A stretch of 64,000 nucleotides of DNA from Paenibacillus tianmuensis (GCF_900100345.1 NZ_FMTT01000006.1:92784-156783), one strand, 5' to 3'; positions 42,012 to 52,731 are shown, numbered from the stretch's first letter. Made by a program: numbers and translations. The notes: generated from the sequence alone by a model not told the origin.

Positions 42012-44585
42012 TCAGGAGCTCATTCGGTTCATTTGATACTGCTCAAGCGACATCAAGACTTCACGCGGCTTGCTGCCCTCATACGGACCTACGATACCGC
42101 GCGCTTCCATCGTATCGATCAACCGGGCGGCACGCGTATAACCGACGCGCATACGGCGCTGCAGCAGGGATACGGACGCTTGCTTCGCTTCAAGAATAAT
42201 TTGGACCGCCTGATCGTACAATTCGTCCTCAAATTTTTCCATCTCTTCCTGCTTATCCTCGACATGCGGAACCATGTCTTCCACGTATTCCGCCTGTCCC
42301 TGCGTCCGGACGAAGCCAACGACCGATTCGACCTCCTGATCGGAGAGGAAGGCTCCTTGAACCCGGACAGGCTTCGAAGCGCCCATCGGCAAGTAAAGCA
42401 TATCCCCGCGGCCAAGCAGCTTCTCCGCGCCCGCAGAATCAAGGATTGTACGTGAATCTACCTGCGAAGAGACGCCAAAAGCGATCCGCGAAGGAATATT
42501 CGCTTTGATGACGCCGGTAATGACATCGACCGACGGCCGCTGCGTAGCGATGATGAGGTGGATGCCTGCGGCGCGCGCCATCTGGGCGAGGCGGCAGATC
42601 GCATCCTCCACGTCGTTGGCCGCAACCATCATCAGGTCGGCCAACTCGTCCACGATGACGACGATAAAAGGCAGCGGCGCTCCCGTCTGTGTTTCCACCA
42701 GCATCGAGTTGTAGCCTTCGATATTACGCGTACCGCTTTTGGAGAAAAGCTCGTACCGCTTTTCCATCTCAACGACGACTTTTTTGAGCGCAAGCGAGGC
42801 CCGCTTCGGATCGGTCACAACCGGAGCCAGCAGGTGCGGAATGCCGTTGTACACGTTCAGCTCAACCATCTTCGGGTCGATCATCAGAAATTTGACTTCA
42901 TCGGGCTTTGCTTTATAAAGAACACTTGTGATGATCCCGTTAATACAAACCGATTTCCCCGAGCCGGTCGCGCCTGCAACGAGCAAGTGCGGCATCCGAG
43001 CGAGATTGCCGACGATCGGCTGCCCGGAAATATCGCGCCCCAGCGTGATCGACAATTTGGACGCTGCGTCCTGAAAGGCCGGGCTTTCCATAACTTCGCG
43101 CATCGTGACCACGGATACCTCGGTATTCGGCACCTCGATCCCGATGGCCGACTTGCCCGGAATCGGCGCTTCCATACGGATATCCTTCGCAGCCAAGGCA
43201 AGGGCAATATCATCCGTCAAGCTGACGATGCGGCTCACCTTTACGCCGACGTCCGGCTGAATTTCATAACGGGTAACCGCGGGGCCGCGGACGACTTCCA
43301 GTACCTTGGCGCGCACGCCAAAGCTCTCAAGTGTCGCCTCCAGCTTGCGGGCAACCGCCTTGTAATCCAGCGAGTCGTTTCCTTTGCCCGAAGCGGGCTT
43401 AGCCAGCAGCTGCAAGGAAGGCAGCTCGTACGGGATAGCGAGCGGTTTATTTTTGATATCAAAATCGTTTGATCCTTCCGCTCCTTCTTGCTCATTGGCC
43501 GCCGAGTCAGGTTTTCGGTCTGAGACATTTTCGGCAGAAGCGGAACTGTCGGATGTTCGCGCCGCCTCCTGATAAACCGCCTCTTGAAAGTCGCGGATCA
43601 CCGGAATGGCTGGTTCGTGCTCTTTCTCGTAAGGAATTTTCTGCTCCGGGAAGCCGGAATCGTTGTCGTACGAATTGGGGACCGCCGAATAGACCGGGAC
43701 CGCCGAATCTTCCGCTTCCGGTTGAACGCGCCCCTTTTTCGGCTTGTCTTCCGTCTTGATCTTCTCCTGCGTTTCAGACGGATTAAGCAGTTCGAAGAAC
43801 AAGCTGCGCAGTTTTCCCGGCTTCCGTTCCTTGCGCTCCGGCTTCAACGTCTCCTCGTCGAACTCGTCCCCCGGAGATGGTACGTAGACGGATGCAACAG
43901 ACGGCTTCTTCTTGCGCTGCGCGCTCGCGGCCGCCGCCTTCGCACGGCTTCTCTCCAGCAGCTTGCGCTTTATGTATTGACCAAGGAGTGTCTCGGCAAA
44001 CGGCTTGCGGCTGCTTATTTTGTTCATAATATCGCCGATCGACAATCCCGTAATGAGAATGAATCCTATGGCGAACAGCGTGTATTGAATCAGACGGGCG
44101 CCCGGGCTGCTGAACAAAAAGTGCAGCACCGCGTAAAGCACCGCCCCGATCATTCCCCCGCCGACGCCGTCGGTCAGGATCGTCATTCCTTTTTCCGTCG
44201 GATCCAATCCGTCCACCATGCTTGCCCAAGTTTGGGACAGCACTTGGCCTTCCGTGAAATTCCTATTCGGGTAAAGCTGCGAGAACAGACTGATATGGCT
44301 CATCAGCAGCAGCGACAGGATGATCAGAAGCACCCCGAACTTGCGGTGCGTCCGCCAAACCGGCCATTCCCTCTTCATCATCGCGTACAATCCGGCGTAT
44401 ATAAACACGAGCGGAATGAGAAAATCCCAAGTTCCGATCACAAACCGAAACAAATAGGTTAACGAACGGGCTACCGAACCTTCGCGGGATAAAGCGATGA
44501 TCGAAAAAATCAAAATAACGATGCCGTACAGTTCAAATTTGAGATTTGATTTGATTCCCTTGCCCTTTTTCCTTTTCCTGGCCAA
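42012..44585 (-). CDS. spoIIIE: DNA translocase FtsK/SpoIIIE
   Basis: 857 residues. Four to five N-terminal membrane helices ([43 protein letters not shown]), a long charged linker, then the ATPase motor: Walker [16 protein letters not shown], Walker [16 protein letters not shown], and a C-terminal gamma winged-helix domain ([25 protein letters not shown]) that reads DNA polarity sequences. In B. subtilis SpoIIIE pumps the chromosome into the forespore. Start ATG 44585. Intergenic to sleB has a sporulation promoter; ylzJ and tepA lie upstream, as in B. subtilis. Confidence 0.96.
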   Translation of the reverse strand: MARKRKKGKGIKSNLKFELYGIVILIFSIIALSREGSVARSLTYLFRFVIGTWDFLIPLVFIYAGLYAMMKREWPVWRTHRKFGVLLIILSLLLMSHISLFSQLYPNRNFTEGQVLSQTWASMVDGLDPTEKGMTILTDGVGGGMIGAVLYAVLHFLFSSPGARLIQYTLFAIGFILITGLSIGDIMNKISSRKPFAETLLGQYIKRKLLERSRAKAAAASAQRKKKPSVASVYVPSPGDEFDEETLKPERKERKPGKLRSLFFELLNPSETQEKIKTEDKPKKGRVQPEAEDSAVPVYSAVPNSYDNDSGFPEQKIPYEKEHEPAIPVIRDFQEAVYQEAARTSDSSASAENVSDRKPDSAANEQEGAEGSNDFDIKNKPLAIPYELPSLQLLAKPASGKGNDSLDYKAVARKLEATLESFGVRAKVLEVVRGPAVTRYEIQPDVGVKVSRIVSLTDDIALALAAKDIRMEAPIPGKSAIGIEVPNTEVSVVTMREVMESPAFQDAASKLSITLGRDISGQPIVGNLARMPHLLVAGATGSGKSVCINGIITSVLYKAKPDEVKFLMIDPKMVELNVYNGIPHLLAPVVTDPKRASLALKKVVVEMEKRYELFSKSGTRNIEGYNSMLVETQTGAPLPFIVVIVDELADLMMVAANDVEDAICRLAQMARAAGIHLIIATQRPSVDVITGVIKANIPSRIAFGVSSQVDSRTILDSAGAEKLLGRGDMLYLPMGASKPVRVQGAFLSDQEVESVVGFVRTQGQAEYVEDMVPHVEDKQEEMEKFEDELYDQAVQIILEAKQASVSLLQRRMRVGYTRAARLIDTMEARGIVGPYEGSKPREVLMSLEQYQMNRMSS

Positions 44586-44711
44586 GGCCGCTCACCCCCG
44601 AGCCTTTATTATACCATAAACTGGGGTGAAGCTAAACGAAAAATGCGAAAATATATTCCCCTCCGGCAAATAAAGAGCCGGGAAAAGCATCGATCCGTTG
44701 CGCAGCTCCCT

Positions 44712-44948
44712 TTATTCACCGGATTCCCGGACCATCGGCTGAAACTCAATCATTCGCCCTGGAGCGTATTGGGGGTTCAAAAAATCCTGCGGATTGCAGC
44801 TGATCAGCCGGACGATCTTCGCTTGCTGCCCGTTGACCGGTTCAACCTGCATCCTGACCCCGTTCATCACAATATCGACGGTGGACGATTTCATCGCTTC
44901 GATTCCTTCATAGACGGTTTCCAGCGGCAGTATCGAATAATGAATCAT
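44712..44948 (-). CDS. ylzJ: YlzJ-like protein
   Basis: 78 residues ([56 protein letters not shown]), the YlzJ family of Bacillales. Function unknown. Its ATG overlaps the stop of tepA by four bases, so the two are translationally coupled. It lies between tepA and spoIIIE, the B. subtilis order. Confidence 0.9.
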   Translation of the reverse strand: MIHYSILPLETVYEGIEAMKSSTVDIVMNGVRMQVEPVNGQQAKIVRLISCNPQDFLNPQYAPGRMIEFQPMVRESGE

Positions 44949-45697
44949 TGGATCATGCCTCCCCCATTGTTGGCGCGCCGCTCGTCGATCAAGGCGTTGA
45001 GCTTACGGATGGCTTCCCCAATACCGCCCAGCGAGTCGATGAGTCCGTATCGGACCGCATCCGCACCGATGACCGTCGTGCCGATGTCGCGCGTGAGCTC
45101 GCCCGTTTTGAACATCAGTTCTTTGAATTTGTTCTCGTCTACCCGGGAATGCCGTGTTACGAATCGGATGACCCGCTCCTGCATTTTGTCCAAGTATTCG
45201 AAGGTCTGCGGTACGCCGATCACCAGACCGTTCAGACGGATCGGATGAATCGTCATCGTTGCGGTTTCGGCAATAACCGAATAATTGGCCGAGACGGCAA
45301 TCGGAACTCCGATGCTGTGCCCGCCGCCGAGCACGAGCGTTACCGTCGGCTTGGACAACGTAGCGATCATTTCGGCGATCGCCAGCCCGGCTTCCACATC
45401 TCCGCCTACCGTATTCAAAATAATAAGCACGCCTTCGATTTTCGCGTTCTGCTCCGCGGCTACAAGCTGCGGAATCAAATGCTCGTACTTGGTCGTTTTG
45501 TTTTGCGGCGGCAGAACGATATGACCCTCGACCTGACCGATAATGGTCATGCAAAAAATATTGGATTCGGTGGTAGGCGCGGCTGTCTGCCCCAGCTGCT
45601 GAATCGCGTCGACCGTTGCGCTTTTGCGTCCTTCTTCCGTCGTCGGCGCTTGGGGCGGCTGCACCGGCTGCTGCTCTTGTTTATCGTTGGTTTGCAT
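44945..45697 (-). CDS. tepA: ClpP-like translocation-enhancing protein TepA
   Basis: 250 residues from ATG 45697, nine bases behind GGAGGGA. ClpP/crotonase-type fold: [25 protein letters not shown], then [16 protein letters not shown], where the Ser is in the catalytic-serine position, and [10 protein letters not shown] with the His. TepA in B. subtilis helps protein secretion. The long alternative frame beginning at 45859 starts inside the preceding terminator and is rejected. A pro-rich N-terminus ([10 protein letters not shown]) is typical. Confidence 0.93.
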   Translation of the reverse strand: MQTNDKQEQQPVQPPQAPTTEEGRKSATVDAIQQLGQTAAPTTESNIFCMTIIGQVEGHIVLPPQNKTTKYEHLIPQLVAAEQNAKIEGVLIILNTVGGDVEAGLAIAEMIATLSKPTVTLVLGGGHSIGVPIAVSANYSVIAETATMTIHPIRLNGLVIGVPQTFEYLDKMQERVIRFVTRHSRVDENKFKELMFKTGELTRDIGTTVIGADAVRYGLIDSLGGIGEAIRKLNALIDERRANNGGGMIQ

Positions 45698-45789
45698 GAA
45701 AGAACATCCCTCCATTAGCTGAAATGTCCTTGTTAGTATGGTGCAGTCGGCCAAAACTATGCGGGGCGCCGAGTACGGATATACGGAAA

Positions 45790-45838
45790 AAGACCGCGTA
45801 AAGCGCGGGGGATATCCCCCGCGCTTTACGCGGTCTTT
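45790..45838 (-). terminator. Very long perfect hairpin after rnjB
   Basis: The arm AAAGACCGCGTAAAGCGCGG plus GGGA (24 bases) pairs perfectly with its complement; the loop is 2-6 bases. TTTTCCG follows on the minus strand and T residues on the other, so it can stop transcripts from either side. Confidence 0.85.
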
Positions 45839-45897
45839 ACAAAATGCTTCTTCTTCCACTTTATTCTCAAGTGAGTTCGTATGACTGGTGGGAAGTT

Positions 45898-47574
45898 TTA
45901 CACTTCCATGATGATCGGCAAAATCATCGGTCTTCTTCGGGTTTGCTCATATAAAAATCGGCCTAGCGCGTCTTTGACATGGGTTTTAAGCGAAGCCCAT
46001 TCATTGACATTTTCGTTCATTAAGCGATGGAGCGTGCTTGTCACGATCCGGTTTGCTTCTTCCAGCAATCCTTCCGATTCCCGTACGTATACGAAGCCGC
46101 GGGAGATGATGTCCGGACCGGACAGAATCGTCCCATCCTGCTTGCTGAGCGTTACGACGACGACCAGAATGCCGTCTTGGGACAACAGCTTGCGGTCGCG
46201 CAGCACGATGTTGCCGACATCGCCGACACCGAGACCGTCAATGAGCACGTTGCCTGCCGGCACTTTGGAGCCTTTGCGGGCGACGCCCTCCTGAATTTCC
46301 ACCGTATCGCCGTTATCCACGATAAAAATATCTTCGCGCGCGATGCCGACCGACTCGGCAAGCATCCCGTGCTGACGAAGCATCCGGTACTCTCCGTGAA
46401 TCGGGATAAAATATTTCGGACGCATAATATTCAACATCAGCTTTAATTCTTCCTGGCTGCCGTGTCCGGATACGTGTACCCCGGTGATCGAGCCAGGCCC
46501 GTAAATGACATGCGCGCCAATGCGCATCAGTTCGTCCACCGTCCGCCCTACATACCGCTCATTTCCGGGAATCGGCGTAGCGGCAATGATGACAGTATCG
46601 CCGGGTAAAATGTCCATCTTGCGATGCGTGGAGCGGGCCATCCGCGTCAACGCCGACATCGGCTCGCCTTGGGACCCTGTAGATAGAATGGCTACGCGGT
46701 CGGCCGCGAGTTTGTTCACTTCCTCCGGTTCGATCAGCATGCCATCCGGAACATGCAAGTAGCCCAGTTCGCTGGCAATGCTCACGACATTCACCATGCT
46801 CCGCCCGATTACGGTCAGCTTGCGGCGGGTCGATTCGCACGCGTCAATGACCTGCTGAATCCGGTGAATGTTGGAAGCGAAGGTTGCGATAACGACACGC
46901 TGCTTCGCTTTGCGGAATACGTCTTCGATTTCCGCGCCTACGCTGCGCTCCGAACCGGTATAGCCCGGACGCTCCGCATTCGTACTATCCGATAACAGTG
47001 CAATGACGCCTCTGCGGCCGATCGCTGCCATCTGGTGAAGATCCGCGTACTGCTCGTTGACCGGCGTCTGATCGAACTTGAAGTCGCCGGTATGAACCAC
47101 GTTGCCTTCCGGCGTTTCCAAGCATACCCCTACCGAGTCGGGAATACTATGGTTCGTCTTAAAGAACGTGGCGGTCATGCAGCCGAGCTTCAATTCCGAA
47201 TCAGCCGTAATAACGATCCGTTTCGTTTCCCCGAGCAGATTCGCTTCCTTCAGCTTCATCTCGATCAGACCCATCGTCAGCCTTGTCCCGTACACCGGAA
47301 CGTTCAGGTTCTTAAGAACGTAAGGCAAGCCGCCGATATGGTCTTCGTGGCCGTGTGTAATGACGATTCCGCGCACTTTATCGCGATTTTCCGTCAAGTA
47401 AGAAATATCGGGAATGACGATATCGATCCCGAGCATATCTTCCTCCGGAAATTTCAAGCCGCAGTCTACAACTACAATATCGTTCGCATATTGAACGACA
47501 TACATGTTCTTCCCGATTTCACCCACGCCGCCCAGGGCGAAAATCGTTAATTTGTCTATATTTTTTTTGGACAA
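45898..47574 (-). CDS. rnjB: Ribonuclease J
   Basis: 558 residues from TTG 47574, nine bases after GAGGAGG. Metallo-beta-lactamase core with [16 protein letters not shown] (HxHxDH), a beta-CASP domain with [13 protein letters not shown] and [21 protein letters not shown], and a C-terminal part. RNase J cleaves RNA as endonuclease and 5'-exonuclease with pnp and rny. Position beside tepA and dapA fits RnjB (ymfA) of B. subtilis; RnjA normally lies elsewhere. The last residues [16 protein letters not shown] match the family. Confidence 0.95.
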   Translation of the reverse strand: MSKKNIDKLTIFALGGVGEIGKNMYVVQYANDIVVVDCGLKFPEEDMLGIDIVIPDISYLTENRDKVRGIVITHGHEDHIGGLPYVLKNLNVPVYGTRLTMGLIEMKLKEANLLGETKRIVITADSELKLGCMTATFFKTNHSIPDSVGVCLETPEGNVVHTGDFKFDQTPVNEQYADLHQMAAIGRRGVIALLSDSTNAERPGYTGSERSVGAEIEDVFRKAKQRVVIATFASNIHRIQQVIDACESTRRKLTVIGRSMVNVVSIASELGYLHVPDGMLIEPEEVNKLAADRVAILSTGSQGEPMSALTRMARSTHRKMDILPGDTVIIAATPIPGNERYVGRTVDELMRIGAHVIYGPGSITGVHVSGHGSQEELKLMLNIMRPKYFIPIHGEYRMLRQHGMLAESVGIAREDIFIVDNGDTVEIQEGVARKGSKVPAGNVLIDGLGVGDVGNIVLRDRKLLSQDGILVVVVTLSKQDGTILSGPDIISRGFVYVRESEGLLEEANRIVTSTLHRLMNENVNEWASLKTHVKDALGRFLYEQTRRRPMILPIIMEV

Positions 47575-47748
47575 GTAACTAAACCTCCTCAATGTAATTG
47601 ACGACGATTTCCATATGATTATTCAAACCAAATTTTAACCGCACCAGTCACTTGACATCATTATACATGAAAAAAATAACTTTTTACAAGTGAGCAGGTC
47701 AACTCAACCCTTCCCCTTGCGCAAAGCGTATTATTCCCAAAACAAGAA

Positions 47749-47772
47749 AACCGATGCCGCAGGGCACCGGTT
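47749..47772 (-). terminator. Terminator after dapA
   Basis: AACCG-TGCC pairs with GGCA-CGGTT around a four-base loop with an intervening mismatch pair, then TTTTCTTG on the minus strand. Confidence 0.75.
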
Positions 47773-47782
47773 GTCGTAAAGC

Positions 47783-48658
47783 TTATGCAAAAAGCGAAGC
47801 GATAAATTGTTTTTCTTGTTCCGTGACGTCCACAAGCGGCAGGCGAACCCCGCCCACATGCAATCCTTTCAGGTTAAGCGCATGCTTGACCGGAGCCGGG
47901 CTCGGTACGCGATGAGGGCATAAGAACAGCCCGCGGAACACCGGAAGCAGTTGACCATGAAGCCTCGCGGCCTCTTTTACTTCACCCCGCAAGTAGCAAT
48001 CGATCATCGTTCTCATTTCTTTGCCAATGACATGGCTTGCAACGCTGACGATGCCCCGCGCTCCGACTGCCAAAGCGGGGAGCGTGGCGCTATCGTCGCC
48101 ACTGTAGACCAGAAAGCCCGGGGCGGCGCCGGTAATGATCTGCGTCAACTGGTCCGTATCCGCGCAGTCCTTCGTCGCTACGATGTTCGGAATGTGCGAC
48201 AAACGAATCGTCGTTTCCGGATCGATATTGACACCGGTCCGCCCAGGCACGTTATAAAGGATGATCGGGATGTTAACCGACTCGGCAATGGCTTTGTAAT
48301 GCTGATACAGTCCTTCTTGCGAAGGCCGGTTGTAGTACGGCGCCACCAGCAACAGCGCATCGACACCCAACTTTTCGGCCGCTTGCGACAAATGAATGGA
48401 ATGAGCGGTATCGTAACTGCCGGTCCCTGCAATAATTTTGCAGCGGCCGCGCGCGTACTTTACGGCCCTTTGAAAACTTTCGAGCTTCTCTTCTTCCGTT
48501 AGCGTAGGAGATTCGCCGGTTGTGCCACAGATGACGAGACTGTCGCTTTGCTGCTCCTCAATCAAGTAGTCCATCACGTTCTCAAATTGCGTCCAGTCGA
48601 TGTTAAGCTTGTCATCGAACGGCGTAACCATAGCGGTTATCATTGTGCCAAAATCCAC
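47783..48658 (-). CDS. dapA: 4-Hydroxy-tetrahydrodipicolinate synthase
   Basis: Condenses pyruvate and aspartate semialdehyde, first step of the lysine branch, also supplying dipicolinate. 291 residues. Pattern: GTTGESPTLTEEEK, IILYNVPGRTGVNI (Tyr of the catalytic triad) and IVATKDCADTD with the Schiff-base Lys at about 161. Follows dapG by 28 bases, and asd and dpaA-dpaB lie further upstream, so the aspartate-to-dipicolinate path is nearly contiguous. Confidence 0.96.
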   Translation of the reverse strand: MDFGTMITAMVTPFDDKLNIDWTQFENVMDYLIEEQQSDSLVICGTTGESPTLTEEEKLESFQRAVKYARGRCKIIAGTGSYDTAHSIHLSQAAEKLGVDALLLVAPYYNRPSQEGLYQHYKAIAESVNIPIILYNVPGRTGVNIDPETTIRLSHIPNIVATKDCADTDQLTQIITGAAPGFLVYSGDDSATLPALAVGARGIVSVASHVIGKEMRTMIDCYLRGEVKEAARLHGQLLPVFRGLFLCPHRVPSPAPVKHALNLKGLHVGGVRLPLVDVTEQEKQFIASLFA

Positions 48659-48686
48659 GTGTTGTCTCCTCCTAAAACATTATGCG

Positions 48687-49904
48687 TTATCTATGGAGCT
48701 CGAATTTGCGATGCAGCGCACGGACGGCTTTGACCATGTCGTCGCCTTGCACCAATACCCAGATGGTCGTATTCGAATCGGCAGATTGCAGAATTTGGAT
48801 GTCCTCTTCCGTAAGCGCTTCGACAATGTGGGCCATGATGCCGGGTACGCCGTTCATTCCGGCCCCAATGATCGAAACTTTCGCGCAGTTTGGCGTGATG
48901 TGCGGCGTATAGCCGAGTCCCTGAAGCGTTTCGGCTGCCCGCTCCGCCTCATGGTCAAAGACCGTGTACACGACGCCGGATGGGTTGACGTTAATAAAAT
49001 CGACGCTGATCCGCTGCCGCGCCATAGCTTTAAACACGTTAAGCTGAAGATCGTAGCTGCCCTCCTGAGGCGCTACCCGAATTTGCGAGATATTCGGCAC
49101 GTGAGCGATGCCTGTGACAAACCGGTCCTGCACGGCGCCGGATTCGTTCCGAAGCGCGTCGGCATGCGTAACAAGCGTTCCTTTATCCTTGGAAAACGTG
49201 GAGCGCACCCTTACCGGAATTCCGGCATTCATAGCGACTTCTACCGCTCTGGGATGTATGACCTTGGCACCTAAATGCGCCATGTTGCAGATTTCCATAT
49301 AAGAGACGACCGAAAGCGGTCTTGCTTCCTCCACGATCCGCGGATCTGCCGTCAAAATCCCGCTCACATCCGTGAAAATTTCGACGAGCTCCGCATTTAA
49401 AGCCGCTCCAAGCGCGGTAGCCGACGTATCGCTTCCGCCCCGGCCGAGCGTTGTGAAATCACCTGTCGCCGTCTCGCCTTGAAAGCCGGCAACGATGACG
49501 ACGTTCCCCTGCTCCAGTAGTTCAAGCATCCGCCCTGGCCGTATCGAGACGATTTGGGCATTGCCGAACTCGTCATTCGTTAAAATTCCTGCCTGCGCGC
49601 CGGTTAAAGCAACAGCAGGAATCCCCTCGGCGTTCAGTAAGCTGCATAACGTAGCGGCCGAGATGAATTCGCCGCAGCATAGCAGCATATCTCTTTCGCG
49701 CGCAGGCAGCGTATTTCCATTTTGACCAATCCAATCCAGTAGCGTGTCCGTTGCGTAAGGCTCTCCTTTGCGACCCATAGCCGAAACAACAACAACCGTT
49801 TTGTATTCTTGGTTCAATGCGTCTTGGATGTGTTCAATAACGTGTGTTCTAGCCTCGGCTGTGGAAAGAGATGTGCCTCCGAACTTCTGCACCAAGATCC
49901 TCAT
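48687..49904 (-). CDS. dapG: Aspartate kinase
   Basis: 405 residues from ATG 49904, behind GGGGAGAG. Phosphorylates aspartate with ATP. The kinase motif VQKFGGTSLS starts the protein, VVSAMGRKGEPYATDTLL follows, and the C-terminus holds two ACT domains (QISVDFINVNPSGVVYTVF, KVSIIGAGMNGVPGIMAHIVEAL), the usual lysine or diaminopimelate control sites. Position between asd and dapA marks it as aspartokinase I (dapG), feedback-inhibited by diaminopimelate in B. subtilis. A hairpin with T-rich tail separates it from asd. Confidence 0.95.
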   Translation of the reverse strand: MRILVQKFGGTSLSTAEARTHVIEHIQDALNQEYKTVVVVSAMGRKGEPYATDTLLDWIGQNGNTLPARERDMLLCCGEFISAATLCSLLNAEGIPAVALTGAQAGILTNDEFGNAQIVSIRPGRMLELLEQGNVVIVAGFQGETATGDFTTLGRGGSDTSATALGAALNAELVEIFTDVSGILTADPRIVEEARPLSVVSYMEICNMAHLGAKVIHPRAVEVAMNAGIPVRVRSTFSKDKGTLVTHADALRNESGAVQDRFVTGIAHVPNISQIRVAPQEGSYDLQLNVFKAMARQRISVDFINVNPSGVVYTVFDHEAERAAETLQGLGYTPHITPNCAKVSIIGAGMNGVPGIMAHIVEALTEEDIQILQSADSNTTIWVLVQGDDMVKAVRALHRKFELHR

Positions 49905-49948
49905 GCGATCTCTCCCCTTATCCATATGCCATAGTGAATAGCAAAATT

Positions 49949-49976
49949 CTGGCTTCCTGAGTGTCTCAGAAAGCCA
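49949..49976 (-). terminator. Intercistronic hairpin between asd and dapG
   Basis: CTGGCTT-CTGAG pairs with CTCAG-AAGCCAG around ACA, then AATTTTGC on the minus strand. It looks like a partial terminator or attenuator that would lower dapG/dapA relative to asd. Confidence 0.55.
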
Positions 49977-49988
49977 GTCTAGTTCCAA

Positions 49989-51029
49989 TTATTGCTGCTC
50001 GATCGCGATGTATTCGGCAATTTGGACGGCGTTCCAAGCCGCTCCCTTGAGCAGGTTGTCGGATACGATCCACAGATTGAGGGCTCTCGGGTTACTAAGA
50101 TCGCGGCGAATACGGCCGACGAACGTTTCCAGCTTACCTGCCGCTTCCGTAGCCAGCGGATACAGCTGTTCGGCAGTGTTATCCTGTACGACGATCCCCG
50201 GTGCGTCAGCCAGCAGGCGTTTCACCTCTTCGATATCGAAATCTTGCTTAAGCTCGACATAAACCGATTCGGAATGGCCGTACACGACCGGAATCCGCAC
50301 GCAAGTCGTGGTAACTTCCAGCGTGTCGTCACCCATAATTTTTTTCGTTTCGTTGATCATTTTCATTTCTTCGTAAGTAAAGCCATTGTCCACAAATTTG
50401 TCGATTTGCGGAATAGCGTTGAATGCGATTTGATGCTTGACCGGCAAAGAGCCTACCGGCAAAATTTGTGGCTCCACAGCGTTTCCTTCCAGCACTTCGC
50501 GAGACTGGCGAAGCATCTCGTTAATCGCGCTGACGCCCGCGCCGGATACCGCTTGATATGTGGAAACGATGATGCGGGAAATGCCGAAACGGTCATAAAG
50601 CGGCTTTAACGTCTGCACCAGTTGAATCGTGGAGCAATTCGGGTTGGCAATGACGCCTTTGTGGTCGCTGACTTTGTCGATATTTACCTCAGGCACGACA
50701 AGCGGCGTTTCCGGGTCCATCCGGAACGCGCTGGTATTGTCGATGCATACGGTTCCGTGCTTGATCGCTTCCGGAACCAGTGCCCGGCTGACGTCGCCTC
50801 CTGCGCTGAACAGGGCAATGTCCACGCCTTTGAAGCTGTCCGGTGTTGCTTCTTCAATCGTCACTTCACGGCCTTTGAACTGAAGTTTCTTGCCTGCGGA
50901 CCGGGCCGAGGACAAGAGCTTCAGCTCTTGGATGGGGAAATTCCGTTGAGCCAGCAAACGGAGGATCTGTTCTCCTACGGCACCTGTCGCGCCTACTACT
51001 GCGACGTTAAACAACTTTTGATTCGACAT
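49989..51029 (-). CDS. asd: Aspartate-semialdehyde dehydrogenase
   Basis: 346 residues. NADP-binding NVAVVGATGAVGEQIL, catalytic Cys in VIANPNCSTIQLVQTL, GAGVSAINEMLRQ and the His-bearing RIPVVYGHSESVYVE. Makes aspartate semialdehyde for lysine, threonine, methionine and dipicolinate. ATG 51029 has GGGGAGAGGAC ahead. Downstream of dpaB on the same strand, upstream of dapG. Confidence 0.97.
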   Translation of the reverse strand: MSNQKLFNVAVVGATGAVGEQILRLLAQRNFPIQELKLLSSARSAGKKLQFKGREVTIEEATPDSFKGVDIALFSAGGDVSRALVPEAIKHGTVCIDNTSAFRMDPETPLVVPEVNIDKVSDHKGVIANPNCSTIQLVQTLKPLYDRFGISRIIVSTYQAVSGAGVSAINEMLRQSREVLEGNAVEPQILPVGSLPVKHQIAFNAIPQIDKFVDNGFTYEEMKMINETKKIMGDDTLEVTTTCVRIPVVYGHSESVYVELKQDFDIEEVKRLLADAPGIVVQDNTAEQLYPLATEAAGKLETFVGRIRRDLSNPRALNLWIVSDNLLKGAAWNAVQIAEYIAIEQQ

Positions 51030-51073
51030 GTATTGTCCTCTCCCCTAAAGAATAAATGATAAAAAATGCAGGA

Positions 51074-51667
51074 TCAGTAATGAAACCGTTCAATCAGCAT
51101 CGGCTGCAGCTGCTTGCCCTGAAGGGCTGCCTCGCAAGCTTCCATGATCAAATCCATGCGCGCTACAAGCGAATTCGGCTTGACGTTCGGCGCATCCTGT
51201 CCGAACGGGACAAAATAAATGTTTTTGGTAATCAGCAGCTTACCGATATTCGTGGCGTTCAGTCCCAATCCGTCATTTGTCGAAATCGCCAGCACAAGCG
51301 GTCTCCCGTTGCGCATCTGCGCTTTGGCCGCCATCAGCACGGGACTTTCCGTCATGGCGTTAGCAAGCTTGCTGGTCGTATTCCCGGTACAGGGAGCAAT
51401 CACCATTATGTCGAGGAGTTTCGAAGGACCGAGCGGTTCTGCATCTACAATTGAAGAAATAATATCATTTCCTGTGATCTCTTTCAACTCTTTTCGCCAA
51501 TTTGCCGATGTGCCGAACCGCGTGTCCGTGGTCATGATCGTATTGGATACGATGGGCACGACTTTGGCCCCGGCATCGACAAAGCGCCGGATTTGCGGCA
51601 TCGTTTCGGCAAACGTGCAGTGAGACCCGGTCAACGCGAAGCCCACCGTCAGTTGATCCCAATTCAT
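51074..51667 (-). CDS. dpaB: Dipicolinate synthase subunit B
   Basis: 197 residues, flavoprotein-like fold: VGFALTGSHCTFAET at the start, APCTGNTTSKLANAMT in the centre. With DpaA it forms the spore-specific enzyme that makes dipicolinic acid in the mother cell. Start ATG 51667 overlaps the end of dpaA by four bases, so the two are coupled. Known in B. subtilis as spoVFB. Confidence 0.95.
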   Translation of the reverse strand: MNWDQLTVGFALTGSHCTFAETMPQIRRFVDAGAKVVPIVSNTIMTTDTRFGTSANWRKELKEITGNDIISSIVDAEPLGPSKLLDIMVIAPCTGNTTSKLANAMTESPVLMAAKAQMRNGRPLVLAISTNDGLGLNATNIGKLLITKNIYFVPFGQDAPNVKPNSLVARMDLIMEACEAALQGKQLQPMLIERFHY

Positions 51668-52563
51668 TCCCCGTTCCTCCTTCGTCTTGCGTCCTCCATG
51701 ATGATGCGGGTCAGCGTATCGGCAATGATGCGCCCGGCGGTTTTCGGAGCGACAATGCCGGGCAGCCCCGGCGCAAGCATCGCTTTCACCCCGCGTTTTT
51801 CGGCATAGCGGAAATCAGTTCCGCCCGGCTTGGAGGCTAGATCGATAATAATGGCGCGATGCGGGATATTGGCGATGACTTGAGCGGTAACGACCATGGC
51901 CGGGATGGTGTTGAACAGCAAATCCACTTGGGATACGTGGGAAATCAGCTCTTGGGTATAAAAGGGATTCATTCCCATCTCGATCGCGCGGGCATAATAT
52001 TCAGGCTTGTTGACGCCTACCCTGACTTTCGCGCCCATGCCTTGCAGCGTGCGGGCAAGCGTCGCTCCGGTTCTTCCGAAGCCAAGCACCATGGATTCCG
52101 AGCCGTGAATGGTGATATCCGTGTTCTGAATCGCCATCATCACCGCACCTTCGGCTGTCGGAATGGAGTTGTAAATGGCCACATCGTCACGGTCGAACAA
52201 TTCGATCAGCCCGATGCCTTCGTTCGAGCATAATTCGCGTAAGTAAGGTTTGGCCATGCCCGTAAAGACGATGGCATGTTTCGGCAGAGCAGCTATATGT
52301 TCATGGGTAAGTCGCAATTCCTTGGATGAAAACAGACTGTCCACATTTCCTTGATCGTCCGTCCCAACAGCAGGTAAAATGACGGCATCCAAAGCCACAA
52401 GCGCTTCGGGCGTCAATTCTGCCTTGGTAATCCCGCTTGAACCGTTCTGCAAATTATCAAAGCCGAACAAAACGACGGATGCGTCGAGTTCGGAGCATTT
52501 TTGAATCACCTCGAGCTGCCTGGCATCGCCGCCGATCAACGCTACTTGAATCCCGGTCAGCAT
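51664..52563 (-). CDS. dpaA: Dipicolinate synthase subunit A
   Basis: 299 residues, NAD-binding subunit (spoVFA). GGDARQLEVIQKC near the start and VLGFGRTGATLARTLQGMGAKVRVG as a Rossmann motif, FNTIPAMV and DLASKPGGTD. It reduces or assembles the intermediate to dipicolinate, which calcium then binds in the spore core. ATG 52563 follows AAAGAGGTGAG. The upstream spacer holds a sigma-K-like match, consistent with mother-cell control, and the operon extends through dapA. Confidence 0.95.
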   Translation of the reverse strand: MLTGIQVALIGGDARQLEVIQKCSELDASVVLFGFDNLQNGSSGITKAELTPEALVALDAVILPAVGTDDQGNVDSLFSSKELRLTHEHIAALPKHAIVFTGMAKPYLRELCSNEGIGLIELFDRDDVAIYNSIPTAEGAVMMAIQNTDITIHGSESMVLGFGRTGATLARTLQGMGAKVRVGVNKPEYYARAIEMGMNPFYTQELISHVSQVDLLFNTIPAMVVTAQVIANIPHRAIIIDLASKPGGTDFRYAEKRGVKAMLAPGLPGIVAPKTAGRIIADTLTRIIMEDARRRRNGE

Positions 52564-52604
52564 TCATTCTCACCTCTTTCCATGTCGCTCTCGATAAATC
52601 ATCT

Positions 52605-52628
52605 TATGCGACAGCCCAAAGATGGGTT
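52605..52628 (-). promoter_or_regulatory. Possible sigma-K-type promoter of dpaA
   Basis: Minus strand ACC at about 52627-52625, a 16-base spacer, CATA-AGA-TGA from 52608. Sigma-K consensus is AC and CATAnnnTA. One base is off, so support is moderate. dpaA-dpaB is sigma-K dependent in B. subtilis. Confidence 0.4.
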
Positions 52629-52684
52629 CCAGCAGATCAAGCCCCCAAACGCCGACGGCACGCATCGTTCGATAGCCAACAAAA

Positions 52685-52731
52685 AAGCGCTCTTCCGTCA
52701 GGCCTAATTGCCGGCCTGTGGAAAAGCGCTT
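52685..52731 (-). terminator. Terminator after dut
   Basis: AAGCGCTT-type outer arms with an inner GGCC/GGCC stem and a T run of six on the minus strand. Confidence 0.75.

Noticed and set aside
45698..45859. N-terminal extension of tepA
   Set aside because: It begins inside the 24-base terminator stem and lacks a ribosome site.
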